The notes below the pieces were generated by a model, which was not told the DNA's origin, searched no databases, and saw nothing but the letters and a program-made list of their open reading frames with translations. 64,000 nucleotides of DNA, from positions 2,666,001-2,730,000 of the forward strand of contig NC_133121.1 of assembly GCF_033568475.1 (NCBI RefSeq), given 5' to 3'. Numbering within the stretch: the first letter of the stretch is position 1; each line of letters opens with the position of its first letter. Source of the DNA: Henckelia pumila (taxonomy: Eukaryota > Streptophyta > Magnoliopsida > Lamiales > Gesneriaceae). Position numbers and translations under genes: made by a program. This document shows positions 37,592-48,628 of this stretch, piece by piece.

Positions 37592-39283
37592 ATGTTGCCC
37601 TTAAACCCCAGCTCCATTTCCCCTCTCCCAAGATCTCTAATCCCATCTCTTCCCCAGCTCTCTTCTCCTCCGACCGCCGCCGCCTTCCGCTGCCGTGCCT
37701 CCGCAGAGAACGCGGCCCCGCGGTGGTGGTTCAGCTTTCCTTCTGCACCCGACGCCTCTGCGGTCATTGGGAAGATCGGCCAGGGTTTATCGGAAAACAT
37801 TGGCTCCACCACTGCCAGCAATAGTGCTAGCAAGAACACTAAGATTAATGCCAAGGAGAAGTGGTCGCGCGACCGTGAGAGCTACCTGACTGACAATGAC
37901 GATGCCCTACCTCTTCCCATGACTTACCCGAATACTTCCCCGGTGACGCCCGAGGAAATCGAAAAGAGGCTGCAATGCGATCCCGAAATACAGGTTTCTT
38001 TTTATTCTAGGCGTAGCCCTCTCTACTTTCTTTAGAAATGCTTTGCTAGATATATAATCGTATGAAGTCCTATTAAGGTGATTTTCTGAAGTTAGTCTTG
38101 ATTTTCTTGGTTATAGAATGTGTAATCTTCAATTTTTATCCTTCATGGTGTGAAGATTTGATTTTTGGGTGTTGCATCGTCTGTTTTGATCCAAAAAAAA
38201 AAAAATTAATATCTTGATCCTGTAAAATGAGGGATTTCAAAACTAAGGCGATTATGTTTGATATTATCTCTTAGAGAGGTGTTTGATGCGTTTTATAAAA
38301 TTCACAAGAAGCTAAGTTATGCATTGTCATTTGTAAAAGCATATTGTGTTCGTCCTATACTTCAACTATATCACATGTTTTCTTATAAAGATATCCATTG
38401 GAATGTATTCTGTGATCCCAGGATTGTAAGCCAATGGTTTATGAATGGACTGGGAAGTGCCGTAGTTGCCAAGGAACGGGATTAGTGAGCTACTATAACA
38501 AAAAAGGGAAGGAGACAATCTGCAAGTGCATACCTTGCCTTGGTGTTGGTAATATTATTTTTCCATGGAATGTTTTTCCTTTTCTGATTAGGCTTTATCC
38601 GATTCTTTATTCATGATTGAAGAAGATTGAGAAAGGATAACCCCTTTATGTGTGAAAATAACTGAGCATGGCGGTTAACTGTTTAGATAAGTGGTGGAGC
38701 AGTTGATTTACCAAAATCAGATAGAGGTCGAATCTCACTGCCTTTGTATCCAAAATAAGCTTACTGATAACTGTTAATTTGACTAGGAATCCATTGAGAG
38801 CAGCTCTGCGTTGCAGTCTCGGTACTTAATGTGTTTAATAACCTACAACTTGTTTCCCCCTTTCTATGCACGATATTAGCACTGAAGACATTTTTAATTC
38901 TTTAGTAGCTGATCGAAAAACTTTTATGTGCTAAATGGACCGTGTTCATTGAGGGATTGGAAGATGCTTGTTTTCGTTTCTCCAAATGAATATCTTGTTA
39001 AGAGCATGAAAGAACTTTAACTTTTGATTCTTGTTTTTGAGGTGTAGACCAAGAAATCTCATGTGATCCCATACTCTTCCTAGCTGGAATTTACCATTAA
39101 ATTTGATGTTTCTTCAGTAAATGATGGCATGTGGAATTTTCACTATTCCAATTCAGGGTATTCAGGCACTTGCACAAACATGGCATTCACAACTTGTATG
39201 TTTTTGCAGGATATGTACACAAGATAACAACACGAACTGATATTGATGTGATGGAGGATTTGGATAATGGAAAACCACCTTGA
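37592..39283 (+). CDS. Plastid-type DnaJ cysteine-rich zinc-finger protein (BSD2/LQY1-like superfamily)
   Basis: Three predicted exons (37592-37993, 38422-38548, 39210-39283) give 200 residues. The ATG at 37592 is chosen because the earlier in-frame ATG (37508) lies upstream of a TATA box at 37512-37520. Residues 1 to about 45 are rich in Ser, Pro and Ala with few acidic residues, like a chloroplast transit peptide. The conserved core has [33 protein letters not shown] and [13 protein letters not shown]. It holds two DnaJ zinc-finger half-motifs: CRSCQGTG, and CIPCLGVG after TICK. The C-terminus is [12 protein letters not shown]. There is no J domain. Proteins of this group act as plastid chaperones or redox factors, for example in Rubisco or photosystem assembly; the exact role here is unknown. 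Confidence 0.85.
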
Positions 39284-39917
39284 TGTCTAACCCCACAAAT
39301 TTCTTGATCGTTATTCTTGCATATGCACCAATGTCGCACTCTTCCGGCATCTGTTGTTGCAATTGATGAAGAGAAAAACATAAAAAAATGTTAGCTAGGA
39401 AACATTATCCTATCCATTGGGATAATGTTAGCTAGATATGTCGGAACTTGTTCATAAGGGCTGAGGGAAAGAAAATGATGTATTTTTCGTTATGGATTGA
39501 TAAGAATCCTTCTTGTGCAACTCGTCGGGACTTTACGTTAATTAAAATTGTTATGCCATATAACTTTGTGGCATATCAGAATCTTCCAAACCTTTTTTTA
39601 CCCATCAACTGCTTGAGAAAAACTATAAATTAAATCGAAAGTACCACGTATGGAAATTTAGAACTAGAGTCTCGAATTTGAAAGTAAAATGTCAAGGCAA
39701 ATTAATTTGGTACAGTAACTTTTGCCATTTGAAGAAGATACAACTGATGGAAATAAATTTGATAATTTATCATCTCTACTTTTGCCACAAATTCTTTCCA
39801 ATAATCTTGACCATATATATACCACATCGAGCCTGTCATCACAGAACAGGTGACTTTGGGGAGGGAGGCATCACCATCAAAACACCTTATACAAACAGCT
39901 TCGACCGGTCGTGACAT
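39284..39917. other. Spacer between two converging genes
   Basis: 3' flanks of the DnaJ zinc-finger gene and of the PPR gene. No further feature was seen. Confidence 0.55.
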
Positions 39918-41789
39918 TTACCAGTAGTCATTACATGAGCATTTTCCATCCTTGAAATGATGGAATCTTTTGTTGTCTCTGACAATCAACTCCCTGCCAA
40001 CAATTCTTGACATGATCTTAATAGCATTGTGACAATCACCACAAATACGTAGGTTCTTAATGATCCGAAGGGGTGTCCTTGCAGGAGTACTAATCAGACC
40101 ATAGGCAATTGCTAGTCGTTCACTATGGTAAAGCAAAGCTTGCTCCTTTGCCTCCTGATCAATGTCATGGAGAACATATCTAGTGTCAGGCACATAAACT
40201 TGCTCTTTTTTCGCAGCCAGCAACTTCTCATCGTCCTTGTATAGAGTTGGGCTACGAAACTCCGGTATCCTGTTCCTCCCAACAAGCATGTTAATTGCAG
40301 ACTGCTTCTTTGGCGGCGGAGTGGGGATCTTGTTGGCTATAGCCTTTGAAGGGTCAAGGCTGACCATCAACTCCTCGGCGTGATCTTCAAGATCAATGTC
40401 TCCATGTATACGAGCATAATTCATCAATGCCTCCCAGATAATGGCAGTAGGCTCAAATGGAAGAGTTTCAATATATGCCACAACCTCTGCCAGATGCCCA
40501 GACTTCCCAAGGACACCAATAAGTCCCAAATAATGTTCAATCCCTGGAGTAATCCCATAATCAGCCTTCATTGATTCAAAATGTAAAAAACCCTCTTCAA
40601 TAGCTTCAGCACTAGCACAAGCCTCGAAAACAGCCATAAAAGTTTGCTCAGTCGGTCGTACCCCCAGCTTCCTCATCTGTTCAAACATTGCCAACCCGTC
40701 ATCACCAAGTCCATTCACTGCATACCCACTAATCATCAGGTGCCAAGAATCTATGTTCCTATCAGGCATGTGATCAAAAACTCTACGTGCATCAGTCATA
40801 CTCCCACACTTTGAATACATATCAAGAACTTTATTATTCAGTTGCAAATCACTCCTAAAAGTAGACCGCAAAAAGTAGTCATGAACTTTCTTTGCCTCCT
40901 CAAATTTCTTCAATCTCCCACACAATGCGAAAAGCAAACTGAAACATTCGGCATTAGCGGGAACCCCCTTGTCCATATGTTCAATCACTTCTTTAAGCTT
41001 CCCCTCGCGACATAGACTCAAAATGTCAACAATATCGGAAGGCTCGACGGAACTCGTTGATTGATTATTCACCACAGGACCTTGATTCTGTACTTGGCCA
41101 GCAGCCGTTTGCCCATGTGATCCCCATTGATTCTGGATTTGTCTTTGAGGATACCCCTGATTAAAGTTCTGGTTATAATCACCACTCCTCGGATTTGCAC
41201 CCCCTTGCTGCGGATAATCAGGACTCTGATTATAGTTTTGAGGATAACCCTGGTTCCGCTGATAAACACCTTGCGGAGGATAATTCCTGGTAAAATTTGT
41301 ATTTTGATTTTCAGCATATCCTTGATTTTGATGGTTATTCCACTGATTAGCATTTCCACGGGGAGATGGATAATTCTGGTTCTGACTTGGAGAATTCGCG
41401 CTAGGGTCAGAACCTCCCTGCTGGTAATATCCCTGACCTGGATTCACATTTCTTTCATTTGCATAACCCTGATTCAGATTCTGAAAATCATTGTTTCGGT
41501 GAGTACCATGGTTTCCAAAGCCATTGTTTCGCGAAGCCCACTGATTTTCAGGGTTTTGATTGAAACCCAAAGATGAAGAAGAAGAAGAAGACCGAGAAAT
41601 CGGCCTCTGGAAATCTTCTGGCGCAGCTGAGGTAGAGAGGCTTCTCGGAGTGGGGAGCGACAGGTTTAAGGTTACGGTTCGTAATTTGGGGTTTGAATTG
41701 AATGCGACAGATGGGCTTACCTTACAGAGACGAGCAGCAATATTTGAAGAAAATCCAGCCCTGCGAATCGCCATTAGAGGTGACACCAT
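39918..41789 (-). CDS. DYW2: DYW-type PPR RNA-editing factor, DYW2 (At2g15690) type
   Basis: Single-exon gene of 623 residues. The first ATG in the frame is at 41789 ([20 protein letters not shown]), a likely mitochondrial or dual targeting peptide. Residues of about 70-235 form a low-complexity Asn/Gln/Gly/Pro/Tyr region, as in Arabidopsis DYW2. Only a few PPR repeats follow at about 245-440 ([19 protein letters not shown], then [20 protein letters not shown]). The DYW deaminase domain comes next, with zinc/catalytic His-Glu in [10 protein letters not shown] and Cys in CGDCH. The protein ends CSCNDYW with the full DYW tail. DYW2 is a shared trans factor that lends its deaminase to E+ PPR proteins, with NUWA, in both organelles. 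The gene looks intact. Confidence 0.92.
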   Translation of the reverse strand: MVSPLMAIRRAGFSSNIAARLCKVSPSVAFNSNPKLRTVTLNLSLPTPRSLSTSAAPEDFQRPISRSSSSSSSLGFNQNPENQWASRNNGFGNHGTHRNNDFQNLNQGYANERNVNPGQGYYQQGGSDPSANSPSQNQNYPSPRGNANQWNNHQNQGYAENQNTNFTRNYPPQGVYQRNQGYPQNYNQSPDYPQQGGANPRSGDYNQNFNQGYPQRQIQNQWGSHGQTAAGQVQNQGPVVNNQSTSSVEPSDIVDILSLCREGKLKEVIEHMDKGVPANAECFSLLFALCGRLKKFEEAKKVHDYFLRSTFRSDLQLNNKVLDMYSKCGSMTDARRVFDHMPDRNIDSWHLMISGYAVNGLGDDGLAMFEQMRKLGVRPTEQTFMAVFEACASAEAIEEGFLHFESMKADYGITPGIEHYLGLIGVLGKSGHLAEVVAYIETLPFEPTAIIWEALMNYARIHGDIDLEDHAEELMVSLDPSKAIANKIPTPPPKKQSAINMLVGRNRIPEFRSPTLYKDDEKLLAAKKEQVYVPDTRYVLHDIDQEAKEQALLYHSERLAIAYGLISTPARTPLRIIKNLRICGDCHNAIKIMSRIVGRELIVRDNKRFHHFKDGKCSCNDYW

Positions 41790-41822
41790 TATCGCTGTGA
41801 AGTAAAGTGAAGCGAAATGCTT

Positions 41823-41831
41823 AAACCCTAA
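41823..41831 (-). promoter_or_regulatory. Telo-box upstream of DYW2
   Basis: AAACCCTAA on the plus strand (TTAGGGTTT on the gene strand) lies about 35 bp before the start codon, probably in the 5' leader or proximal promoter. Telo-boxes are common near plant housekeeping and organelle-protein genes. Confidence 0.4.
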
Positions 41832-41837
41832 TCTCAA

Positions 41838-43092
41838 TGCTGTGGTGACAACCTTATTCGGGGCTTTATCCTTCGGATCTGGGCGAAAAGCACTATATTA
41901 TATTTAAATAATAATTATTAATAAAATATTCAAGATACAAATTACAAGATAAATTTTGTTAAATATATGGACACAATGAATATCTTATTTATATATTTGT
42001 TTCAATTAAATAAATAATTATAAATATACATTAATTAAACTATTAATTATTTTTTTTAAAAAAAACGAAACAATAAAATATTATTTTGTTATTTTACTAT
42101 TATATAATCACAATTATAAACAATTATGCAAATTAAACCCTCTTTTCGGAGCTTTTGAAATTCGCGAAGACACAAACCCTACTTAGTCATTATTGATAGT
42201 TCTAGACCCCATTTTTAACTTTTTAACTCCCAATTAAGTTTTTTTTATCATGTTTTGACCTTTTAAACATAGTTAGATAGTGATGGGAAGAATTTTTAAA
42301 AATCATTTTTCAACTTTTGGTTAACAAAATTTTACAAAATTTAAATTTTTTATTAACGAAAAAGCTAATAAATGTTTTTAAAAAAAAGCTCACTCGAACA
42401 CTATTTTAGGTGGGTGTATTCAATCCGGACTTTTAATGACTTTTTAGAAATGATAGAATTTTATGGAGTTGATAGACTTTTATGGAGTTGTAGAATCTTT
42501 ATAGATTTTGAAAAAAATTCCATAGACTCTAGTAGACTTTTTTGAAGAATTCTGTGGACTTTTATAAACTTTTTCCATAGCTTATTATTGACTTTTTATG
42601 CTCAATCAATATTTTTCATATAAAACTTTTTGTATTTAAGTTTATAAATCCTTTTTTATTAACTTTCAAAAACATGAATCAACCGCTTATATTGATACGA
42701 AATCAGAATTTTTTGTTGTGCCAATTCCAAATTTATAAATAATGAGCAATATTTTTTTTACTAATATATAATAACAAGTTTATATCTATAATTAAAAAAA
42801 TATAAATGACCAATTAAAATACCCAACAATAACATTTTCAGCAGTCTTTTTCTAACAGAAACATTTGCTTTTAGGGAAACAAATTACTGAACGAGCAGAC
42901 GATGAATGAATGTCATTCTTATTTTTTTTCTTAATTTGTTGTACTCAGAATCTCAATTGAATATATAGCTTGTATGTATACCACAACATATACCAATCCA
43001 CTCCTCTTTCGTCTTTCCATGGCAATCCCAAATCCATAAGCATTCAAAATTTCCCACAGGATGAACCAACTTCGGCCATACAATGTATATTG
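41838..43092. other. AT-rich repeat-derived spacer
   Basis: No gene was recognised. From about 42412 it carries the left part of an older repeat made of GGTGTATTCAATC and tatggagtt/gacttttta words, whose counterpart appears beyond the copia element at about 48450-48650. Confidence 0.5.
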
Positions 43093-43538
43093 TGTTGGTC
43101 CCAGGTGTGACATCACGAGATAGAAAAAATAGACACCAAGATTTACGTGGAAAACCTCCAAAAATATTAGGATAAAAACCACGGGCAAGACCAAAAGATT
43201 TCACTATAATATTTGGAGAATTACAACCTCTCTCTGTGTTTCCAAAGAGACACTCACTCTCTTAATACAGGAGAAAACCTATCTCACAAATATATATAGA
43301 ATTAATTAGGAAAAGAGAAGAACTCAAGAATCAGAGAAATGAACTTGAGATGGGATGCTTTTCATTCCAAGAGAATGCACCTATTTATAGGTGCAATCTC
43401 TCGGTTATAAATGTGAAGGAAAAATCTCAATTGAATTTTCCTTCATTTTTGTACGCACAAGTGTAATGAGTGTTGTCTCATTTTTCAACACTTGCTGCCA
43501 CCAATTGCCACCTACCATTTGACTATTCAAACCCAACA
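43093..43538 (-). repeat. Left (3') LTR of the minus-strand copia element
   Basis: 446 bp from TGTTGGTCCCAGG to AAACCCAACA. It is the 3' LTR in the element's own orientation. It is paired with the copy at 47648-48093. Confidence 0.92.
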
Positions 43539-46500
43539 TTTCTCCCACATGGAGATTTGATTGAGAATCAAACACGTCTCCACACGTCCTTTCAATCTTG
43601 CCATTTCCTGCTGCTTACGTTTCTGCTAGGCCACTTGAGGATCTACACCATTCGAACTTATCATTATTCACTGGCTTGGTCAGAAAATCAGCTAAGTTAT
43701 CCTTCGTATGGATCTTCAGCATGTCCACACTTCCTTCCTCTACTACTTCCCGTACAAAGTGAAATTGTACTCCAATGTGTTTAGTCCTGGAATGAAAGGC
43801 TGGATTCCTTGCAATGTGCAAGGCACTCTGACTGTCACAAAACAGAGGAATCTTTTCTTGTTTGTGCCCAAGCTCCTCCAATAACCTTTTAATCCATATT
43901 GCCTCTTTGCAAGCTTGAGTAGCTGCCATGTATTCTGCCTCCGTTGTAGATAATGCCACAACTGTTTGCAGTTTTGAAATCCAGCTGACTGCACCTCCTG
44001 CAACTGTAAACACATAACCAGTAGTAGATTTTCTCTTATCTGGATCACCTGCGTAGTCTGAATCCACATAGCCCTTGAGTGTAAAATCTGATCCTCCAAA
44101 ACATAATGCAGCTTCTGAGGTACCCTTAATGTATCTAAGGATCCTCTTAACCGTGCTCCAATGCTCTTGTCCAGGATTTGCCATATACCGACTGACTGCT
44201 CCCACTGCTTGTGTAATGTCTGGTCTTGTACAAATCATGGCGAACATTAAACTTCCCACTGCTGATGCATACGGTACTCGAGACATCTCCATCTTCTCTG
44301 CTTCACTGCTAGGACACATCTCAGAAGATAACTTGAAGTTAATAGGAAGAGGGGTTGAAACTGGCTTACTATCTTGCATGTTGAAGCGCTGCAAGACTTT
44401 CTTCAAATAATTTTTCTGGGAAAGCCAAATCTTCCTATTGCTTCTGTCTCGGTGAACTTGCATCCCTAGAATCTTGTTTGCTGGTCCCAAGTCCTTCATA
44501 TCAAATTTCCTAGCCAACTGTGCCTTCAATTCTTGGACCCGATCTTTGTTGGGGCCTGCTACCAACATGTCATCCACGTACAACAGCAAAATGATATAAT
44601 CATCATCATCAGACCTCTTGAAATACGTACAAGGGTCTGCACTGAGTCTGTTGTACCCAAGGCTCATGATATAGGAATCAAATCTCTTGTACCAACACCT
44701 CGGCGCCTGTTTGAGACCGTACAGAGATTTATTCAACTTGCAAACCAAGTTCTCTTTGCCTTTTTCTGCAAAACCTTCTGGCTGGAGCATATAGATTTCT
44801 TCTTCAAAATCGCCATTAAGAAATGCTGTTTTCACATCTAGCTGTTCCAGATATAGGTCAAACACCGCACACAATGCCAATACTACTCTGACTGTTGAAA
44901 GTCGAACCACAAGAGAAAATATCTCATTGAAGTCAATACCTTCTTTCTGAGCATACCCTTTGACAACCAATCTCGCACGATACCGCTCCACTTGGTTATT
45001 GCCATCACGCTTGATCTTATAGACCCATCTGTTACCGATAGCTTTCCTCCCTCGTGGTAGTGTAACAAGATCCCAAGTTTTGTTTCTGTCCAATGCTTCC
45101 AATTCTTCCTGCATCGCTGTCATCCACAGGGATACATCTGAGCTTTGAGTAGCCTCATGAAAACTCGATGGATCACCATCCTCTGTTAACAGACAATATG
45201 CAATGTTGCTTTCGGTGACATAATCTGAAAGTCATCCTGGTGGTCTTCTCTCTCGAGTTGACTGCCTCACTTTGGAAACCTCTGACTCAACTGGTTCTTG
45301 TTCTTCGTGCTCTGGTACTGCTTCACAAGAAACTTGATCTTCGTCTGTCTTATTTTCCACCTGAATGATAGTAGTTTCTGAATTCAGTGTGTCTTTGTCT
45401 CCCTTCACTTTATCTTCCTCGAAGATAACATCTCTGCTGATGATAAGCTTGTGGACAGTAGGATCCCACAAGCGAAACCCCTTTATTCCATCAGCATAGC
45501 CCAAGAAGATACACTTTCTAGATTTGGAATCCAACTTTGATCTTTCTTGTTCATTGTACAACACGTACACCGGACTTCCAAATGTATGTAACCGAGAATA
45601 ATTAGCTGGCTTGCCAGTCCACACCTCCATTGGAGTCTTCAAATCAATCGCCACTGAAGGAGAACGATTGATGATATAAGAAGCGGTTTTGACTGCTTCT
45701 GCCCAAAATGACTTTGGTAGACCCGCAGTACTCAACATGGCCCTTGTTCTGTTCAACAACGTTTTGTTCATCTGCTCTGCCACTCCATTCTGCTGAGGCG
45801 TGTAAGCCGTCGTGAACTGTCTTTTGATGCCCTCATGCTGACAGAATGCATCAAATTCATCACTGGTATATTCTCCTCCATTGTCAGTCCTCAAACACTT
45901 GATTTTCTTATCAGAATCAAGTTCAACCCGCGCTTTGAAAACTTTGAAGGCTTCGAAAACATCTGACTTCTTCTTGATTGGATACACCCAACATCTTCTA
46001 GAGAAATCATCAATAAACAAGACAAAGTATCTCGCTCTTCCTAGGGACACCACCGGTGCTTGCCAAACATCAGAATGAATCAGCTCCAATATGCCTTTGC
46101 TTTTGGCAGTAGATGTGCCAAACTTCAATCTGTGTTGTTTACTGGTAACACAATGCTCACAAAAGGGTAGAATCACTTTTGTAAGCCCTGACAACAGCTT
46201 CCGTTCTGAGAGAATCTTCATTCCTCGTTCTGACATATGTCCAAGCTTTCTATGCCACAACACTGTTGATTCTTCTCCCGAACCAATTGATGCAACAGCT
46301 AGTTCCGCCTCTTTGTGTGTTTTCCCCAACAATACATACAGATTTGCAGCAACCTTTTCTGCCTTCATAACCACAAGCGCGCCTTTCACAATTTTCATGA
46401 TCCCTTTCTCAATACGAGTTTTGCACCCAATATCATCCAATTGCCCCAAAGACAAAAGATTTTTTGTCAGGCCCTTCACATGTCGTACCTCCTGTATGGT

Positions 46501-47647
46501 GCGAATAGTACCATCAAACATTTTGATTTTAATGGTACCAACCCCAGCGATTTCCAAGGCATGATCATTTCCCATGAATACAGATCCTCCCGAGATTGGT
46601 TCATACTGGTCGAACCATTCTCTCCTTGACGTCATATGCCACGTCGCTCCTGAATCCATAATCCATGCATCACAAAATTTGTATCTGCCTTCCGCAACCG
46701 TTGCTGCTTTGCTGAATAATATTTCACCACCGCCTGAAGTACTGGCCACATTTCCTTGAGATCCTTTATCGATGCTCTTCGTACACTCTATCTTGAAGTG
46801 CCCTTTACCGCCACATTTAAAGCAGTAAATATTCTTCTTCTTACTTCTTGACTTGGATCTACCATATCTGTGGCTTCCACTGGAGTCACGCTCTGTCAAT
46901 CTTCCTCTCGTCATCGGTAAAGCCTCTGCTTGCTTCGATGTTGCCAACCTATCTTCCTTGTTCCTTCGACGACTCTCTTCTCCAAGAACCGCAGTTAAGA
47001 CGTCGTCAAAATTTAAATTATCCGAAAGAACATTGTTGGTAACATTGATGATGAGCTGATCGTATGAATCTGGTAGACTTTGAAGTAGAAGCTTCGCACG
47101 TTCTTTTTCATCTATTTTATGCCCCATAGACGTGAGCCGGGAAAATAGAGTATTCAGTGTATTGATATGGTCGGTCATCGATGAGGATTCCGCCATCCGA
47201 AGAGTATAAAGCTTTCTCTTTAGGAAAATTTTGTTGTGTAGTGACTTGACCTCGTACAATTTTGTCAGAGTATCCCAAATAACTTTTGCGCTTTTTATTT
47301 CAGAGATACTTGACAAAACTTCATCCGCTATAGCCAAGTGCAAATTGGCAACAACATTGTGATTCATCTCGTTCCACTTTTGATCGTCCGTGACATCCGC
47401 CGGTCTATCTCCAATAGCTGCCAAACAACGTTTCTTTGTTAGAATTGCTTGCACCTTCAATTTCCACAGCAAAAAATTGCTTCCATTGAACTTTTCTATC
47501 TCGTATTTTGCCGTCATCTTGACTACAAGAATCCTGCCTTATAAAATCTTCAAAAAATCTTTTCTGATGTGGAAGATCAGTCACAGCTGCAACCACAGAG
47601 CATACTCAGAATTTTAAAAAATTTTATGCCAAGGCTCTGATACCATT

Positions 47648-48093
47648 TGTTGGTCCCAGGTGCGGCATCACGAGATAGAAACTATGGAAATTAAATAAAA
47701 TAGACACCAAGATTTACGTGAAAACCCCCCAAAAATATTAGGGTAAAAACCACGGGCAAGACCAAAAGATTTCACCATAATATTTGGAGAATTACAACCT
47801 CTCTCTGTGTTTCCAAAGAGACACTCACTCTCTTAATACAGGAAAAAACCTATCTCACAAATATATATAGAATTAATTAGGAAAAGAGAAGAACTCAAGA
47901 ATCAGAGAAATGAACTTGAGATGGGATGCTTTTCATTCCAAGAGAATGCACCTATTTATAGGTGCAATCTCTCGGCTATAAATGTGAAGGAAAATTCTCA
48001 TTTTTGTACGCACAAGTGTAATGAGTGTTGTCTCATTTTCAAACACTTGCTGCCACCAATTGCCACCTACCATTTGACTATTCAAACCCAACA
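47648..48093 (-). repeat. Right (5') LTR of the minus-strand copia element
   Basis: 446 bp, same ends as the left LTR. It is the 5' LTR in the element's own orientation, next to the primer-binding site at about 47629-47646. Confidence 0.92.
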
Positions 48094-48628
48094 TATTGGG
48101 TTATTTTCAAATGCTTCTCTCTGAACACCAATTATGTAGGTTAATCAAACACAATTGAAAACAATTTCAAAATCGGTAAAACACAAAAATCATCTAAAAA
48201 ATTATTGTTTATCGTGTAAGATTATACACAATATAAACTACCAGTTATCATATTCTTAAAAGAAGGCAAAAAGAAGAAGCAAAAGAAGAAGAAACGAATT
48301 TTATACCTTTGGATGGAAGGAAGACGATAAGAGGTGAAGAGAAAACCTGGCCGTTTGAGATAGTAGAAAAAAATCTGTCAAAATCTTTGGTCTAATGGAA
48401 AGACAATTGTAGACTTTTTTTGATGGTACCTTGTGTTTGAATATTTGTACATAAACATTTTAATTAGAATCATTAAAAATCCATGAAATTATTCAATACC
48501 TCTTGATTTTTATAGAGTTTTAAAAAGTTAAGATTGAATACCAGTTGACTTTTTAAAACTCTATAAAAATCTCTTTTGAATACCACCATAATTTTATGGA
48601 GTTTTTAAAAGTCTAGATTGAATACCTC

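Larger units (their letters stand above)
43093..48093 (-). mobile_element. Ty1/copia LTR retrotransposon (Tork/Tnt1-like), minus strand
   Basis: The ends are LTRs with TGTTGG...CAACA, flanked by perfect 5-bp target duplications TATTG (43088-43092 and 48094-48098). A primer-binding site of the initiator Met-tRNA kind (TGGTATCAGAGCC on the minus strand) sits just inside the right LTR. Order on the minus strand: gag with CCHC knuckle CFKCGGKGHFKIEC, protease (DSGATWHM), integrase (HRKLGHMSERG, DDFSRRCW, DNGGEYTS), reverse transcriptase (YVDDM) and RNase H (ALSTTEAEYMA). It looks nearly whole, with about one or two breaks in its coding part. The LTRs differ by only about 2% in substitutions plus a few short indels (counted by eye), so it is a young insertion. 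Confidence 0.92.
42412..48628. mobile_element. Older non-autonomous repeat with GGTGTATTCAATC ends, split by a copia insertion
   Basis: The left end reads GGTGTATTCAATCCGGACTT from about 42412. Near 48605-48628 the plus strand reads AAAAGTCTAGATTGAATACC, an imperfect inverted counterpart. Between 48480 and 48628 several TATTCAA(T)-type units alternate orientation, so more than one copy may be nested. The outer limits are approximate. The copia element at 43093-48093 interrupts it. Confidence 0.4.

Noticed and set aside
41127-41576. 149-residue plus-strand frame rich in Ile/Leu
   Set aside because: Antisense shadow of the Asn/Gln-rich codons of DYW2.
42931-43204. Minus-strand frames ending in LWEILNAYGFGIAMERRK
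   Set aside because: They run into the LTR of the copia element and have no recognisable family; treated as chance frames in repeat DNA.
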